A stretch of 33,610 bases of DNA from Arthrobacter beigongshangensis (lineage in GTDB: Bacteria; Bacillota; Bacilli; Bacillales_A; Planococcaceae): NCBI RefSeq assembly GCF_016820585.1, contig NZ_JADHDX010000018.1, positions 1 to 33,610 on the forward strand. Reading direction: 5' to 3'. Of this stretch, positions 1 through 6,271 are shown piece after piece. A program made the translations under genes and the position numbers. The notes beneath the pieces were generated by a model that saw nothing but the letters and a program-made list of their open reading frames with translations, was not told the DNA's origin and did not search any database. Within the stretch, counting starts at the first letter, position 1, and the number at the start of each line of letters is the position of its first letter.

Positions 1-65
1 GGTCTGGGGTGGAAGCACGGCGACGTGTGGAGCTGACAGATACTAATCGAACGAGGACTTAACCT
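1..65 (+). rRNA. rrl: 23S rRNA, 3' end (partial)
   Basis: The first bases match the conserved 3' terminus of Bacillales 23S rRNA, including the GACAGATACTAATCGA segment followed by CGAGGACTTAACC. The gene begins upstream of the window, so only the last ~65 nt are present. The 3' boundary is approximate. The 5S gene follows after a ~115-nt spacer with no tRNA in it. Confidence 0.93.
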
Positions 66-180
66 ATTGTAAAAAGGGCAGGTTGGCCCTGATTTATGAA
101 ACGAAGATTCTTTTAGCTGAAATACGCTAAAAAATCTCAATGTCTGTTTTATTCAGTTTTGAGTGAACAAGCTCAACATA

Positions 181-297
<117 letters not shown>

Positions 298-302
298 ACA
301 TG

Positions 303-330
303 GTCATTACCGCTAGGTAATGGCTTTTTT
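303..330 (+). terminator. Intrinsic terminator of the rRNA operon
   Basis: The arms GTCATTACC (303-311) and GGTAATGGC (316-324) form a 9-bp stem with loop GCTA, followed by a run of six T. It lies immediately after the 5S rRNA. Confidence 0.9.
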
Positions 331-344
331 GTTGTCTAAAAATA

Positions 345-512
345 AAAACCGAAGCGTTGAGAGCACGGATTTTAACACGGAAGTGAGGCTCGCGCGCTGA
401 TGGTAGTTGGGGTTTCCCGCTGCAAAATGAAAGGAAGCCTTTCGTTTCTGTGTGATTTACGCGCATTTTACGTAAATCAAAGCAAGAGTTTTCAGAACGT
501 CGCCGAGCACAT
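345..512 (+). pseudogene. Degenerate, interrupted second copy of 5S rRNA
   Basis: From about 373 to 425 the sequence follows the 5S gene with substitutions: CACGGAAGTgAgGCTC, GATGGTAGTTGGGG, TTTCCcgCTGCAA. About 69 nt with no 5S counterpart then interrupt it (~426-494). From ~495 the match resumes (AACGTCGCCGaGCACATGG) and runs into a second copy of the terminator. The first ~65 nt of 5S are not recognisable. The insert contains the inverted repeat GATTTACG/CGTAAATC. The arms needed for a functional 5S fold are broken, so this is read as a decayed tandem duplication rather than a working rRNA gene. Confidence 0.8.
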
Positions 513-513
513 G

Positions 514-541
514 GTCATTATCACTAGGTAATGACTTTTTT
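514..541 (+). terminator. Second copy of the rRNA terminator
   Basis: The arms 514-522 (GTCATTATC) and 527-535 (GGTAATGAC) pair over 9 bp with loop ACTA, followed by six T. It is nearly identical to the terminator at 303-330, including the preceding CACATG. This supports a tandem duplication of the 5S 3' half plus terminator. Confidence 0.85.
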
Positions 542-728
542 GCATTTAAAATAAATGGTTTTGTTGTCGATTGGAAAGCATTTGGCTATTATCATTTATT
601 TTGAAATTATTGCGTACACCAGGTTAGCTAATTTCGATAAAAATAGCCCATAAAATTTCTTATCCTCTCCCATGGTTATCCCGTTGTCTCATTCCGAATA
701 GGGTATATTGAAGTAGAGGGGTGAATGA

Positions 729-1541
729 ATGAGGATTATTCGAAATGTTGTAAGTCGTTTTTTCATGGAACGTTTTTTTGATCAAGCAGCACAGACAGCA
801 TATTATCTTTTGTTGTCTATGTTTCCGTTTCTTATTTTTATCTTTTCCTTGCTTAGTTTATTTCCAGTGAATGAAGAAATGATTCTAATGTTTCTTAGAC
901 CCTTCACGCCGGATGAAGCATTCGTTATTATAGAGAAAAATGTCCGGATGGTTTTGAATAAAGGGCAAGGAAAAGTGTTGTATACGAGCCTAGCAGTGGC
1001 GTTTTGGATTTCTTCGATGGCGGTTCAGTCGTTAGCGCGTTCTCTGGATTTAGCAAACGGCTATGAGCGACGCTATGCATTTTGGAAGGTACTGTTGCGT
1101 GATTTAAGGGTGACGCTCGTCTTTATGCTCGTCATACCGCTGTCATTGTTCCTACCAATCATTGAAAAGGCATTGTACAGAGTTGTGACTTATTATGATA
1201 CGATTGAACAGTGGCAGGGATGGTTATATATTTGGCCCAATGTGAAATGGGGGCTAGGGACACTGTTTTTGCTGTTGTTTTTCCTATTATTTTATATGGT
1301 TGTGCCAACGGGTAAAATGAAGTTGAAGGAAGTATTTCCTGGAGCTATTTTTTCTGCGCTCGGCTGGCAATTGTTTTCACTGGTATTTGGGGATTATGTA
1401 TCGAATGTTGATTATACATTGTTGTACGGCCAATTGTCCGGGATTATTTTACTTGTTCTTTGGTTTTATTTGTCGGCCGTTATCATATTATTGTCGGGTT
1501 TGTTGAATGCAGAATGGCAAAAGAGGGGGAATAAAGCGTGA
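729..1541 (+). CDS. YihY/BrkB (UPF0761) family inner-membrane protein
   Basis: This is a 270-aa polytopic membrane protein with about six hydrophobic segments, at roughly residues 25-45, 100-120, 130-155, 175-200, 205-225 and 235-260. The N-terminal stretch with the QAAQTAYYLLLSMFPFLIF pattern and the C-terminal YGQLSGIILLVLWFYLSAVI segment are typical of the YihY/BrkB family. The molecular function of this family is not settled: the old ribonuclease BN label is regarded as wrong, and roles in export or envelope physiology have been proposed. The start is ATG behind GAGGGGTGA. The stop overlaps the GTG start of the response regulator (GTGA), implying one transcript and translational coupling with the two-component system. 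The pairing suggests an envelope-related role for the signalling pair, which is inference. Confidence 0.9.
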   Translation: MRIIRNVVSRFFMERFFDQAAQTAYYLLLSMFPFLIFIFSLLSLFPVNEEMILMFLRPFTPDEAFVIIEKNVRMVLNKGQGKVLYTSLAVAFWISSMAVQSLARSLDLANGYERRYAFWKVLLRDLRVTLVFMLVIPLSLFLPIIEKALYRVVTYYDTIEQWQGWLYIWPNVKWGLGTLFLLLFFLLFYMVVPTGKMKLKEVFPGAIFSALGWQLFSLVFGDYVSNVDYTLLYGQLSGIILLVLWFYLSAVIILLSGLLNAEWQKRGNKA

Positions 1542-2209
1542 AAATACTTGTGGTGGATGATGATCCAAATATTTTGGAGTTGGTCAGTATTCAATTGATG
1601 CAAGCGGGGTATACAGTTTTGAAGGCGTCAGATGGTTTTGAAGCGCTAGAGCTGTTGGAGACGGACTTGCCAGATTTGGCGGTGGTAGATGTGATGATGC
1701 CGAGAATGGATGGTTACAGCCTAACAAAGAAGTTAAGAGGCGAGTCGGATATACCGGTTTTATTGCTGACGGCTAAGGGGGAGTTGGAGGATAAGGAGAA
1801 GGGCTTTCTTGCGGGGTCCGATGATTATGTGGTGAAACCTTTTGAGCCGAAGGAATTATTGTTTCGAGTAAATGCTATTTTACGTAGATATGACAAGGCA
1901 GTAGATGTATTTATTGAGGCAGGACCACTGAAGATCAATCGCCAGAGCTATGAGGTAGCAGTTGGCAAGAAGGTGCTACTTCCGCCGTTGAAGGAGTTTG
2001 AGTTGTTGTCGGTGTTAGCGTCAAGACCGAACCATGTGTTTGCGCGCGAGCTATTGCTGGAGCGGGTGTGGGGATATGATTATGAGGGGGATGAACAGAC
2101 CTTAAGTGTGCATATAAAGCGATTGCGGGATAAGTTAGGCAAGCTGACGGAAGATGTGAAAATTTCAACGGTCCGGGGAGTTGGTTATAAGCTGGAGGTA
2201 TCCTCGTGA
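1538..2209 (+). CDS. OmpR/PhoB-family response regulator
   Basis: This 223-aa protein has an N-terminal receiver domain (residues ~1-115) with the acidic pocket D7-D8, phospho-acceptor D51 in VVDVMMPRMDG, a conserved T in LLLTAKG and K in VVKPFEP. The C-terminal winged-helix domain (~125-220) ends with the usual SVHIKRLRDKL and VRGVGYKLE motifs. It is a DNA-binding transcription factor activated by the sensor kinase encoded next. The start is GTG overlapping the brkB-like stop, and its own stop overlaps the kinase start. Paired direct repeats sit in front of the gene at 3661, which makes that gene a likely target. The exact ortholog (for example YkoG, YvrH or YclJ type) cannot be fixed by eye. 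Confidence 0.95.
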   Translation: MKILVVDDDPNILELVSIQLMQAGYTVLKASDGFEALELLETDLPDLAVVDVMMPRMDGYSLTKKLRGESDIPVLLLTAKGELEDKEKGFLAGSDDYVVKPFEPKELLFRVNAILRRYDKAVDVFIEAGPLKINRQSYEVAVGKKVLLPPLKEFELLSVLASRPNHVFARELLLERVWGYDYEGDEQTLSVHIKRLRDKLGKLTEDVKISTVRGVGYKLEVSS

Positions 2210-3585
2210 GGTCGCTGTACGGTAAGTTCATCGCTATGACGGCTGCGATTATGGTGATCAGTGGCCTTATTGCATTTCTCGCGGTCAATACATATTATCA
2301 CCAGTATTTGAAGGGACAGAACGATGAAAAAAATATGACCATTGCAAAGAGCGTTGCATCTTTTATCCAATCGAATGAGGGGCTGGATCTTGGAGACTAT
2401 TTAACAACGCAGTCTGCGGTGGGGTATAAATTGTATGTTGTGAATGAAAGACGAGAGGTGATGCAGTATGGCGAACCATTTCGTGTTGAAAATTTAGCGG
2501 AAAAAGCGATAGATCAGGTGTTGAATGGGGACGTCTATCACGGAATGAGGGATCTCCCAAGTGAAACGTTTGTGACGGGATTTTTCTCGAACGAGTCGGC
2601 GAATACGGTAGGGGTGCCGTTTGACTATAAGGGACAAGCCTATGCTCTTTTTCTACGACCAGATATTAAGATGCTTTTCACAGAAGTACATTATATCCTT
2701 GGAGGTATGGTGCTGGTCATGGCGGGGATTAGTTTGTTGTCGATGTTACTAGTGGCGAAGAAATTGATCGATCCGATTACTGCATTGACCGCTGCGACGA
2801 GAAAGGTTGGTGAAGAGCAGTTTACGGGTACGCTTTCTATTCATCGAAGAGATGAGATTGGCCAGCTGGCGAACAGTTTTCAGCAAATGACAGAGAAGCT
2901 AAGTGAAAATGATCGGATACGAAAAGAGTTCATCAGTGATGTGTCGCATGATTTTCAGTCGCCGCTGCTCAATATTAAAGGCTATGCACAGCTGTTATTG
3001 GATGATCAGTTGTCGGAGGAATCAAGAAAAAGTTATGCGAGTGTTATTCAATCTGAAACGGAACGCTTGTCTTCATTGACGAAGCAACTGTTGCTGTTGA
3101 CTTCGTTAGATCAGTTATCGTCTCCATTGGAAATGAAGACCTTTGCTTTGGATGAACAGCTCAGGGAGACAGTCCGGAAGTATAGATGGTTGCTGGAAGA
3201 GAAGGAAATGTCATTGTCGATGGATATCGATGAGGTTCGCTATACGGGTGATCCGGCATTTCTTGAGAAAGTATGGGAGAACCTCGTACTGAATGCGCTG
3301 AAGTATACAGAATTGGGTGGAGCCGTTGATATTTTATTAACAGAAGGAGACAACGATATTACGGTCACGATTCGTGATACGGGTATCGGGATTAGCGAAG
3401 AGTCGATTCAACGGATATTTGACCGCTTTTACCGGGCGGATGATTCAAGAACGCAGGAAACGGGTGGGACTGGACTGGGGTTGTCGATTGTCCAACAAGT
3501 TGTGAAGCTACATGGTGGAACTGTTGATGTTGTCAGCCGTATAGGGGAAGGCACGAGTTTCACGGTGCGATTGCCAAAGTTGTAA
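2206..3585 (+). CDS. Two-component sensor histidine kinase
   Basis: This is a 459-aa membrane kinase. A first TM segment (residues ~7-27) is followed by an extracytoplasmic sensor of ~130 residues and a second TM (~162-182). HAMP (~183-238), HisKA with H248 in the slightly unusual H-box SHDFQSPL, and a HATPase_c domain complete it. The ATPase domain has an N-box (ENLVLNALKYT), G1 (DTGIGI), F-box (FDRFYRADDS) and G2 (GGTGLGLSI). It starts at GTG overlapping the regulator stop by 4 nt, so the two are cotranscribed and presumably cognate. The sensed signal cannot be read from the sequence. No terminator is seen before the next gene, but a separate promoter-like region is present there. Confidence 0.95.
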   Translation: MRSLYGKFIAMTAAIMVISGLIAFLAVNTYYHQYLKGQNDEKNMTIAKSVASFIQSNEGLDLGDYLTTQSAVGYKLYVVNERREVMQYGEPFRVENLAEKAIDQVLNGDVYHGMRDLPSETFVTGFFSNESANTVGVPFDYKGQAYALFLRPDIKMLFTEVHYILGGMVLVMAGISLLSMLLVAKKLIDPITALTAATRKVGEEQFTGTLSIHRRDEIGQLANSFQQMTEKLSENDRIRKEFISDVSHDFQSPLLNIKGYAQLLLDDQLSEESRKSYASVIQSETERLSSLTKQLLLLTSLDQLSSPLEMKTFALDEQLRETVRKYRWLLEEKEMSLSMDIDEVRYTGDPAFLEKVWENLVLNALKYTELGGAVDILLTEGDNDITVTIRDTGIGISEESIQRIFDRFYRADDSRTQETGGTGLGLSIVQQVVKLHGGTVDVVSRIGEGTSFTVRLPKL

Positions 3586-3591
3586 TGTCCT

Positions 3592-3635
3592 GTTCATCTT
3601 CCGTTCATGTTGAGGATTTACAATAGGGATATAAC
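3592..3635 (+). promoter_or_regulatory. Direct-repeat operator and probable promoter before the 3661 gene
   Basis: GTTCAT occurs at 3592-3597 and 3603-3608, 11 bp apart, which is one helical turn and the usual geometry for OmpR-family dimers. The second copy lies where a -35 box would be for the -10-like hexamers TACAAT (3619-3624) or TATAAC (3630-3635). No good -35 consensus exists, which fits an activator-dependent promoter. That the neighbouring response regulator binds here is inference. Confidence 0.5.
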
Positions 3636-3660
3636 ATAAATAGCACTGGAGGAATTATAG

Positions 3661-4056
3661 ATGCAGGAAAAGTGGAGTTTACGATTGATACGTGTCGCAG
3701 CAATTTTTGGTTTGATCGGGACGGTTCTGGGATCGCATATGGCGGGAGCAGGATCATACGCATTTCGTCCGATTCACGCACATATTTTATTAGTCGGTTG
3801 GTTGTCGTTATTTGCTTGGGGTGTTTTTTATAAGATTTACAAAGTACGGGCGAAAAAATTGGTTACACTTCATGGTTGGACGGGAATTATTGGAGCAATC
3901 GGTTTGACGACAGGTATGTGGCTGCAATTTATGAAGCCGTTTAATGTCAATGAAACCCTAGCGCTCATCTTCTACATTGTAGGTGGAACTGTTTTACTGG
4001 TCAGCTTTGCATTGTTTGCAGTCATTACGTTTATGACGGAGAAAAAAGGTTCATAA
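3661..4056 (+). CDS. Small four-TM membrane protein resembling part of heme-copper oxidase subunit I
   Basis: This 131-aa protein has four hydrophobic segments, at about residues 8-25, 38-58, 70-90 and 98-124. The segment HAHILLVGWLSLFAWGVFYK resembles the helix with conserved histidines of cbb3/NorB-type subunit I proteins, and a further His lies at GSHMAG. It is far shorter than a real oxidase subunit (~450 aa) and lacks its other metal ligands. It may therefore bind heme or simply share the fold; no enzymatic role is claimed. The start is ATG behind CTGGAGGAATTATAG. A strong terminator follows. It is probably a single-gene unit controlled by the upstream two-component system through the GTTCAT repeats (inference). 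Confidence 0.75.
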   Translation: MQEKWSLRLIRVAAIFGLIGTVLGSHMAGAGSYAFRPIHAHILLVGWLSLFAWGVFYKIYKVRAKKLVTLHGWTGIIGAIGLTTGMWLQFMKPFNVNETLALIFYIVGGTVLLVSFALFAVITFMTEKKGS

Positions 4057-4061
4057 TGAGG

Positions 4062-4096
4062 CCCTCCCACACTAAGATGGGAGGGTATTTTTTCGT
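4062..4096 (+). terminator. Intrinsic terminator
   Basis: CCCTCCCA (4062-4069) pairs with TGGGAGGG (4078-4085) around an 8-nt loop, followed by TATTTTTT. It ends the 3661 transcript. Confidence 0.9.
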
Positions 4097-4219
4097 TAAG
4101 ACTCGAGCACTCAGAGTTCTTACTCTTTTGAAGTCCATAAAATGCCTAGCCGGCAACACCCAATCATTGGGCGTAAAGTAACTAGTATTTGTTGCGAGAT
4201 GAAAATCAAAGCTACTCTC

Positions 4220-4259
4220 TTGACAACTTTTTGTTACAGATATATAGTTTGTTACGTAA
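4220..4259 (+). promoter_or_regulatory. Promoter with GTTAC repeats before the FMN reductase
   Basis: TTGACA (4220-4225), a 17-nt spacer and TATAGT (4243-4248) form a good sigma-A promoter. TTGTTAC occurs at 4231-4237 in the spacer and again at 4249-4255 just after the -10. GTTAC/GTAAC is also the core of the inverted repeats before the Rrf2 gene (5019-5061) and the YwnB-like gene (5518-5544). This suggests control by the same regulator, although here the two copies are direct rather than inverted. From the terminator to this promoter (4097-4219) I see nothing else. Confidence 0.65.
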
Positions 4260-4286
4260 AGTAAGTTAGTGAAAAGGAGGATGGGA

Positions 4287-4349
4287 GTGATAACACTAGT
4301 GAAATACGTGTTGTCATTTGAAATAGTAAATAAATCGTATGGGTGGTAA
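4287..4349 (+). CDS. Possible 20-aa leader peptide
   Basis: A GTG codon at 4287 sits 6 nt behind a very strong ribosome binding site (AAAAGGAGG, 4272-4280). It opens a 20-codon frame reading roughly MITLVKYVLSFEIVNKSYGW and ending at TAA (4347-4349). The stop is 5 nt before an in-frame GTG (4355) of the downstream reductase frame, so translation could be coupled. The excellent SD with no longer gene is the main evidence. No regulatory hairpin between leader and gene is obvious. Confidence 0.4.
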   Translation: MITLVKYVLSFEIVNKSYGW

Positions 4350-4405
4350 TTAAAGTGGGCTTTTTAGACAAACTATTGGGTAGATCTACTAAGGAGGAAA
4401 AAACA

Positions 4406-4963
4406 ATGACAAATGAAAAACTGAAAATCGGTATTGTTCAAGGTAGTGTACGTGTAGGACGAAATGGTGATGCTGTAGCAAAATGGATGTACGATTTTGC
4501 ACAAAAGCGCAACGATGCAGAGTATGAAATTGTAGATCTTGCCAACTATAATCTTCCATTCTTAGGTTCAGCAAATGCTCAACCAGATGCTGAAGCGCAA
4601 ATCAAAGCTTGGTCAGAAAAAATGGCCTCTTTCGACGGCTATGTTTTCATCACACCTGAATATAACCACGCAATTGGTGGAGCTCTAAAAAATGCACTAG
4701 ACTTCTTGAATCCAGAATTGAACAATAAAGCAGCTGGCTTCGTTGGATATGGTAGCTTGGGCGGGACACGCGCACATGAAAACCTACGTCTTATCTTAGG
4801 TGAGCTACAAGTTGCTGATGTGCGTACAGCAGTTACATTTTCACTGATGTCTGATTTTGAAAACATGAGCGTATTCAAACCTGCTGATTATCACGCAGAC
4901 AACGCAAACGCTATGCTTGACCAAGTTCTTGCTTGGAGCGGTGCATTAAAAACTGTACGATAA
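4406..4963 (+). CDS. NADPH-dependent FMN reductase family protein
   Basis: This is a 185-aa flavodoxin-like protein. The FMN phosphate-binding loop is GSVRVGRNG (residues 13-21), and TPEYNHAIGGALKNALDFL is the second signature of the NADPH-dependent FMN reductase/azoreductase family. It is predicted to be a cytosolic flavoprotein reducing flavin, quinone, azo or nitro substrates with NAD(P)H; the substrate is unknown. ATG 4406 is chosen because AAGGAGG (4391-4397) lies 8 nt upstream. The frame stays open upstream to GTG 4355 and 4343. The 17 extra residues from 4355 (VGFLDKLLGRSTKEEKT) look like an amphipathic helix with a basic and charged tail, so a longer membrane-associated form is possible. 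It stands before the Rrf2 regulator gene and shares its GTTAC motif. Confidence 0.9.
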   Translation: MTNEKLKIGIVQGSVRVGRNGDAVAKWMYDFAQKRNDAEYEIVDLANYNLPFLGSANAQPDAEAQIKAWSEKMASFDGYVFITPEYNHAIGGALKNALDFLNPELNNKAAGFVGYGSLGGTRAHENLRLILGELQVADVRTAVTFSLMSDFENMSVFKPADYHADNANAMLDQVLAWSGALKTVR

Positions 4964-5012
4964 AATAAGTGATTTTGTACGCTTTATGAGTGTGCATAGT
5001 ATTACTAATTAG

Positions 5013-5061
5013 TTGACAAATCACCTCCGATGTAACTATAATTGTTACATCGGAGGTGATT
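5013..5061 (+). promoter_or_regulatory. Rrf2-gene promoter embedded in an 18-bp perfect inverted repeat
   Basis: The left arm 5019-5036 (AATCACCTCCGATGTAAC) is exactly complementary to the right arm 5044-5061 (GTTACATCGGAGGTGATT), with loop TATAATT. The promoter is TTGACA (5013-5018), an 18-nt spacer that is the left arm, then TATAAT (5037-5042), which is the loop. The right arm contains the ribosome binding site GGAGG of the Rrf2 gene. A bound dimer would cover the -10. Only the right arm would be fully transcribed if transcription starts about 7 nt after the -10. Confidence 0.85.
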
Positions 5062-5065
5062 GACT

Positions 5066-5494
5066 ATGAAAATTAGCAGTCGATTTACAGTTGCAGTTCA
5101 TATTCTATCGCTCATTGCAATTGAACGCAGTGAACTTTGCACTTCGGAATGGATTGCCGAAAGTGTGAATACAAATCCTGTCGTAATCCGTAGAGTGATT
5201 GGAAAACTACGTGACGCAGAATTGGTTCAAGTGTGCCGAGGTCTTGGAGGCGCTACGCTTCAAAAGCCGTTAGATCAAATTACCTTGCTCGATGTATATA
5301 GGGCTGTTGATGTGGTCGAAGAAGGTGAGTTATTCCAAATGCATGAAAAACCAAATCCAAATTGCCCGGTTGGTGCCAATATTGGGGCAGTTCTTGAGCT
5401 GATTTTATTACGAGCCCAAGAAGCGATGGAGTCTGTTTTACGAGAAATTACGATGGACGAATTAGTGAAGGTACTAGCACAGAAAATTGGTTAG
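5066..5494 (+). CDS. Rrf2-family transcriptional regulator (YwnA-like)
   Basis: This is a 142-aa winged-helix regulator. It opens with the family pattern MKISSRFTVAVHIL, followed by the recognition region TSEWIAESVNTNPVVIRRVIGKLRDAELV (~27-55) and the wing VCRGLGGATL. A C-terminal dimerisation helix includes NPNCPVGANI. Three Cys residues are present (in SELC, QVCR and NPNC), but not the closely spaced IscR-type Fe-S cluster triad. It resembles B. subtilis YwnA, whose neighbour ywnB matches the next gene here. ATG 5066 is used, 9 nt after GGAGG; a TTG at 5060 is in frame but too close. It very likely represses its own promoter through the 5019-5061 repeat and may control the flanking redox genes. 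Confidence 0.9.
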   Translation: MKISSRFTVAVHILSLIAIERSELCTSEWIAESVNTNPVVIRRVIGKLRDAELVQVCRGLGGATLQKPLDQITLLDVYRAVDVVEEGELFQMHEKPNPNCPVGANIGAVLELILLRAQEAMESVLREITMDELVKVLAQKIG

Positions 5495-5517
5495 TTCATT
5501 CAATTTTTTGGTACTTG

Positions 5518-5544
5518 TTGTAACTGTAACTGTTACAATTACAA
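5518..5544 (+). promoter_or_regulatory. GTAAC/GTTAC inverted repeat, probable Rrf2 operator
   Basis: TTGTAACTGTAAC (5518-5530) and GTTACAATTACAA (5532-5544) are inverted around one central T with a single mismatch. The GTAAC/GTTAC core is shared with the Rrf2 autoregulatory site. It lies between the regulator gene and the YwnB-like gene, at the position of an operator for the latter. Confidence 0.65.
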
Positions 5545-5581
5545 CGGTGTGAATAGTTGTGCATAGCAACGGATAAAAAGA

Positions 5582-5599
5582 GTACATTATGTAATGTAC
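5582..5599 (+). promoter_or_regulatory. Perfect palindrome before the YwnB-like gene
   Basis: GTACATTA and TAATGTAC are inverted around TG. It lies 26 nt before the start codon. It is probably a second protein-binding site, distinct from the GTAAC type. No T-run follows, so it is not a terminator. Confidence 0.45.
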
Positions 5600-5624
5600 A
5601 ATAAATGAATTGGAGGAATTAACT

Positions 5625-6266
5625 ATGAAAATTGGTATTATCGGTGCGACAGGAAAAGCTGGAAGCCTTATTGCAAAGGAAGCTAGTGAACGTGGACATG
5701 AAGTGACGGCGATTGTTCGCAATGCAGCGAAACTGGCTGCAGAAAAAGTGGCGGTACTTGAAAAAGACGTATTCAGTTTGAAAGCCGAAGATCTTCAATC
5801 ATTTGATGTTGTTATCAATGCTTTTGGTGCACCAGCAGGTCAAGAACATCTTCATGTTGACGCGGGGAAAGTTTTGATTGAAGCTGTTAAGGGCTCATCT
5901 GACACAAGATTGATTGTTGTTGGCGGTGCAGGAAGCCTATTCGTGGATGAAGCTAAAACAGTTCGTTTGGTAGATACTCCTGAGTTTCCTAAAGAATATT
6001 TTCCGACTGCTTCCAATCAAGGAAAGAACCTAGAAGATCTACAAAATGAAACGGATATTAAATGGACATTTATCAGCCCAGCAGCATTTTTCAACCCAGA
6101 AGGCAAAAGAACAGGCTCTTATCAAAAAGGAAAAGATAATTTTATCGTGAATGCAAAAGGCGATAGCTACGTTAGTTATGCTGATTTTGCAATCGCTGTT
6201 CTAGATGAAATCGAAAATCCTCAACATATAAACGAGCGTTTTACACTTGTTTCAGAAGCGGAGTAA
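5625..6266 (+). CDS. NAD(P)-binding oxidoreductase, YwnB/NmrA-like
   Basis: This is a 213-aa single-domain Rossmann protein beginning MKIGIIGATGKAG, with the dinucleotide motif G7-x2-G10-x2-G13. It continues with AFGAPAGQE, IVVGGAGSL and a C-terminal half of the atypical short-chain dehydrogenase (NmrA-like) type. It is likely to reduce or sense NAD(P)-linked metabolites in the cytosol; the substrate is not known. ATG 5625 follows TGGAGGAATTAACT. The gene adjoins a YwnA-like regulator as in B. subtilis. The next gene starts 6 nt after its stop, so both are cotranscribed. It probably forms a regulated redox or thiol-stress unit with the FMN reductase and the monooxygenase (inference). Confidence 0.9.
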   Translation: MKIGIIGATGKAGSLIAKEASERGHEVTAIVRNAAKLAAEKVAVLEKDVFSLKAEDLQSFDVVINAFGAPAGQEHLHVDAGKVLIEAVKGSSDTRLIVVGGAGSLFVDEAKTVRLVDTPEFPKEYFPTASNQGKNLEDLQNETDIKWTFISPAAFFNPEGKRTGSYQKGKDNFIVNAKGDSYVSYADFAIAVLDEIENPQHINERFTLVSEAE

Positions 6267-6271
6267 ATACA

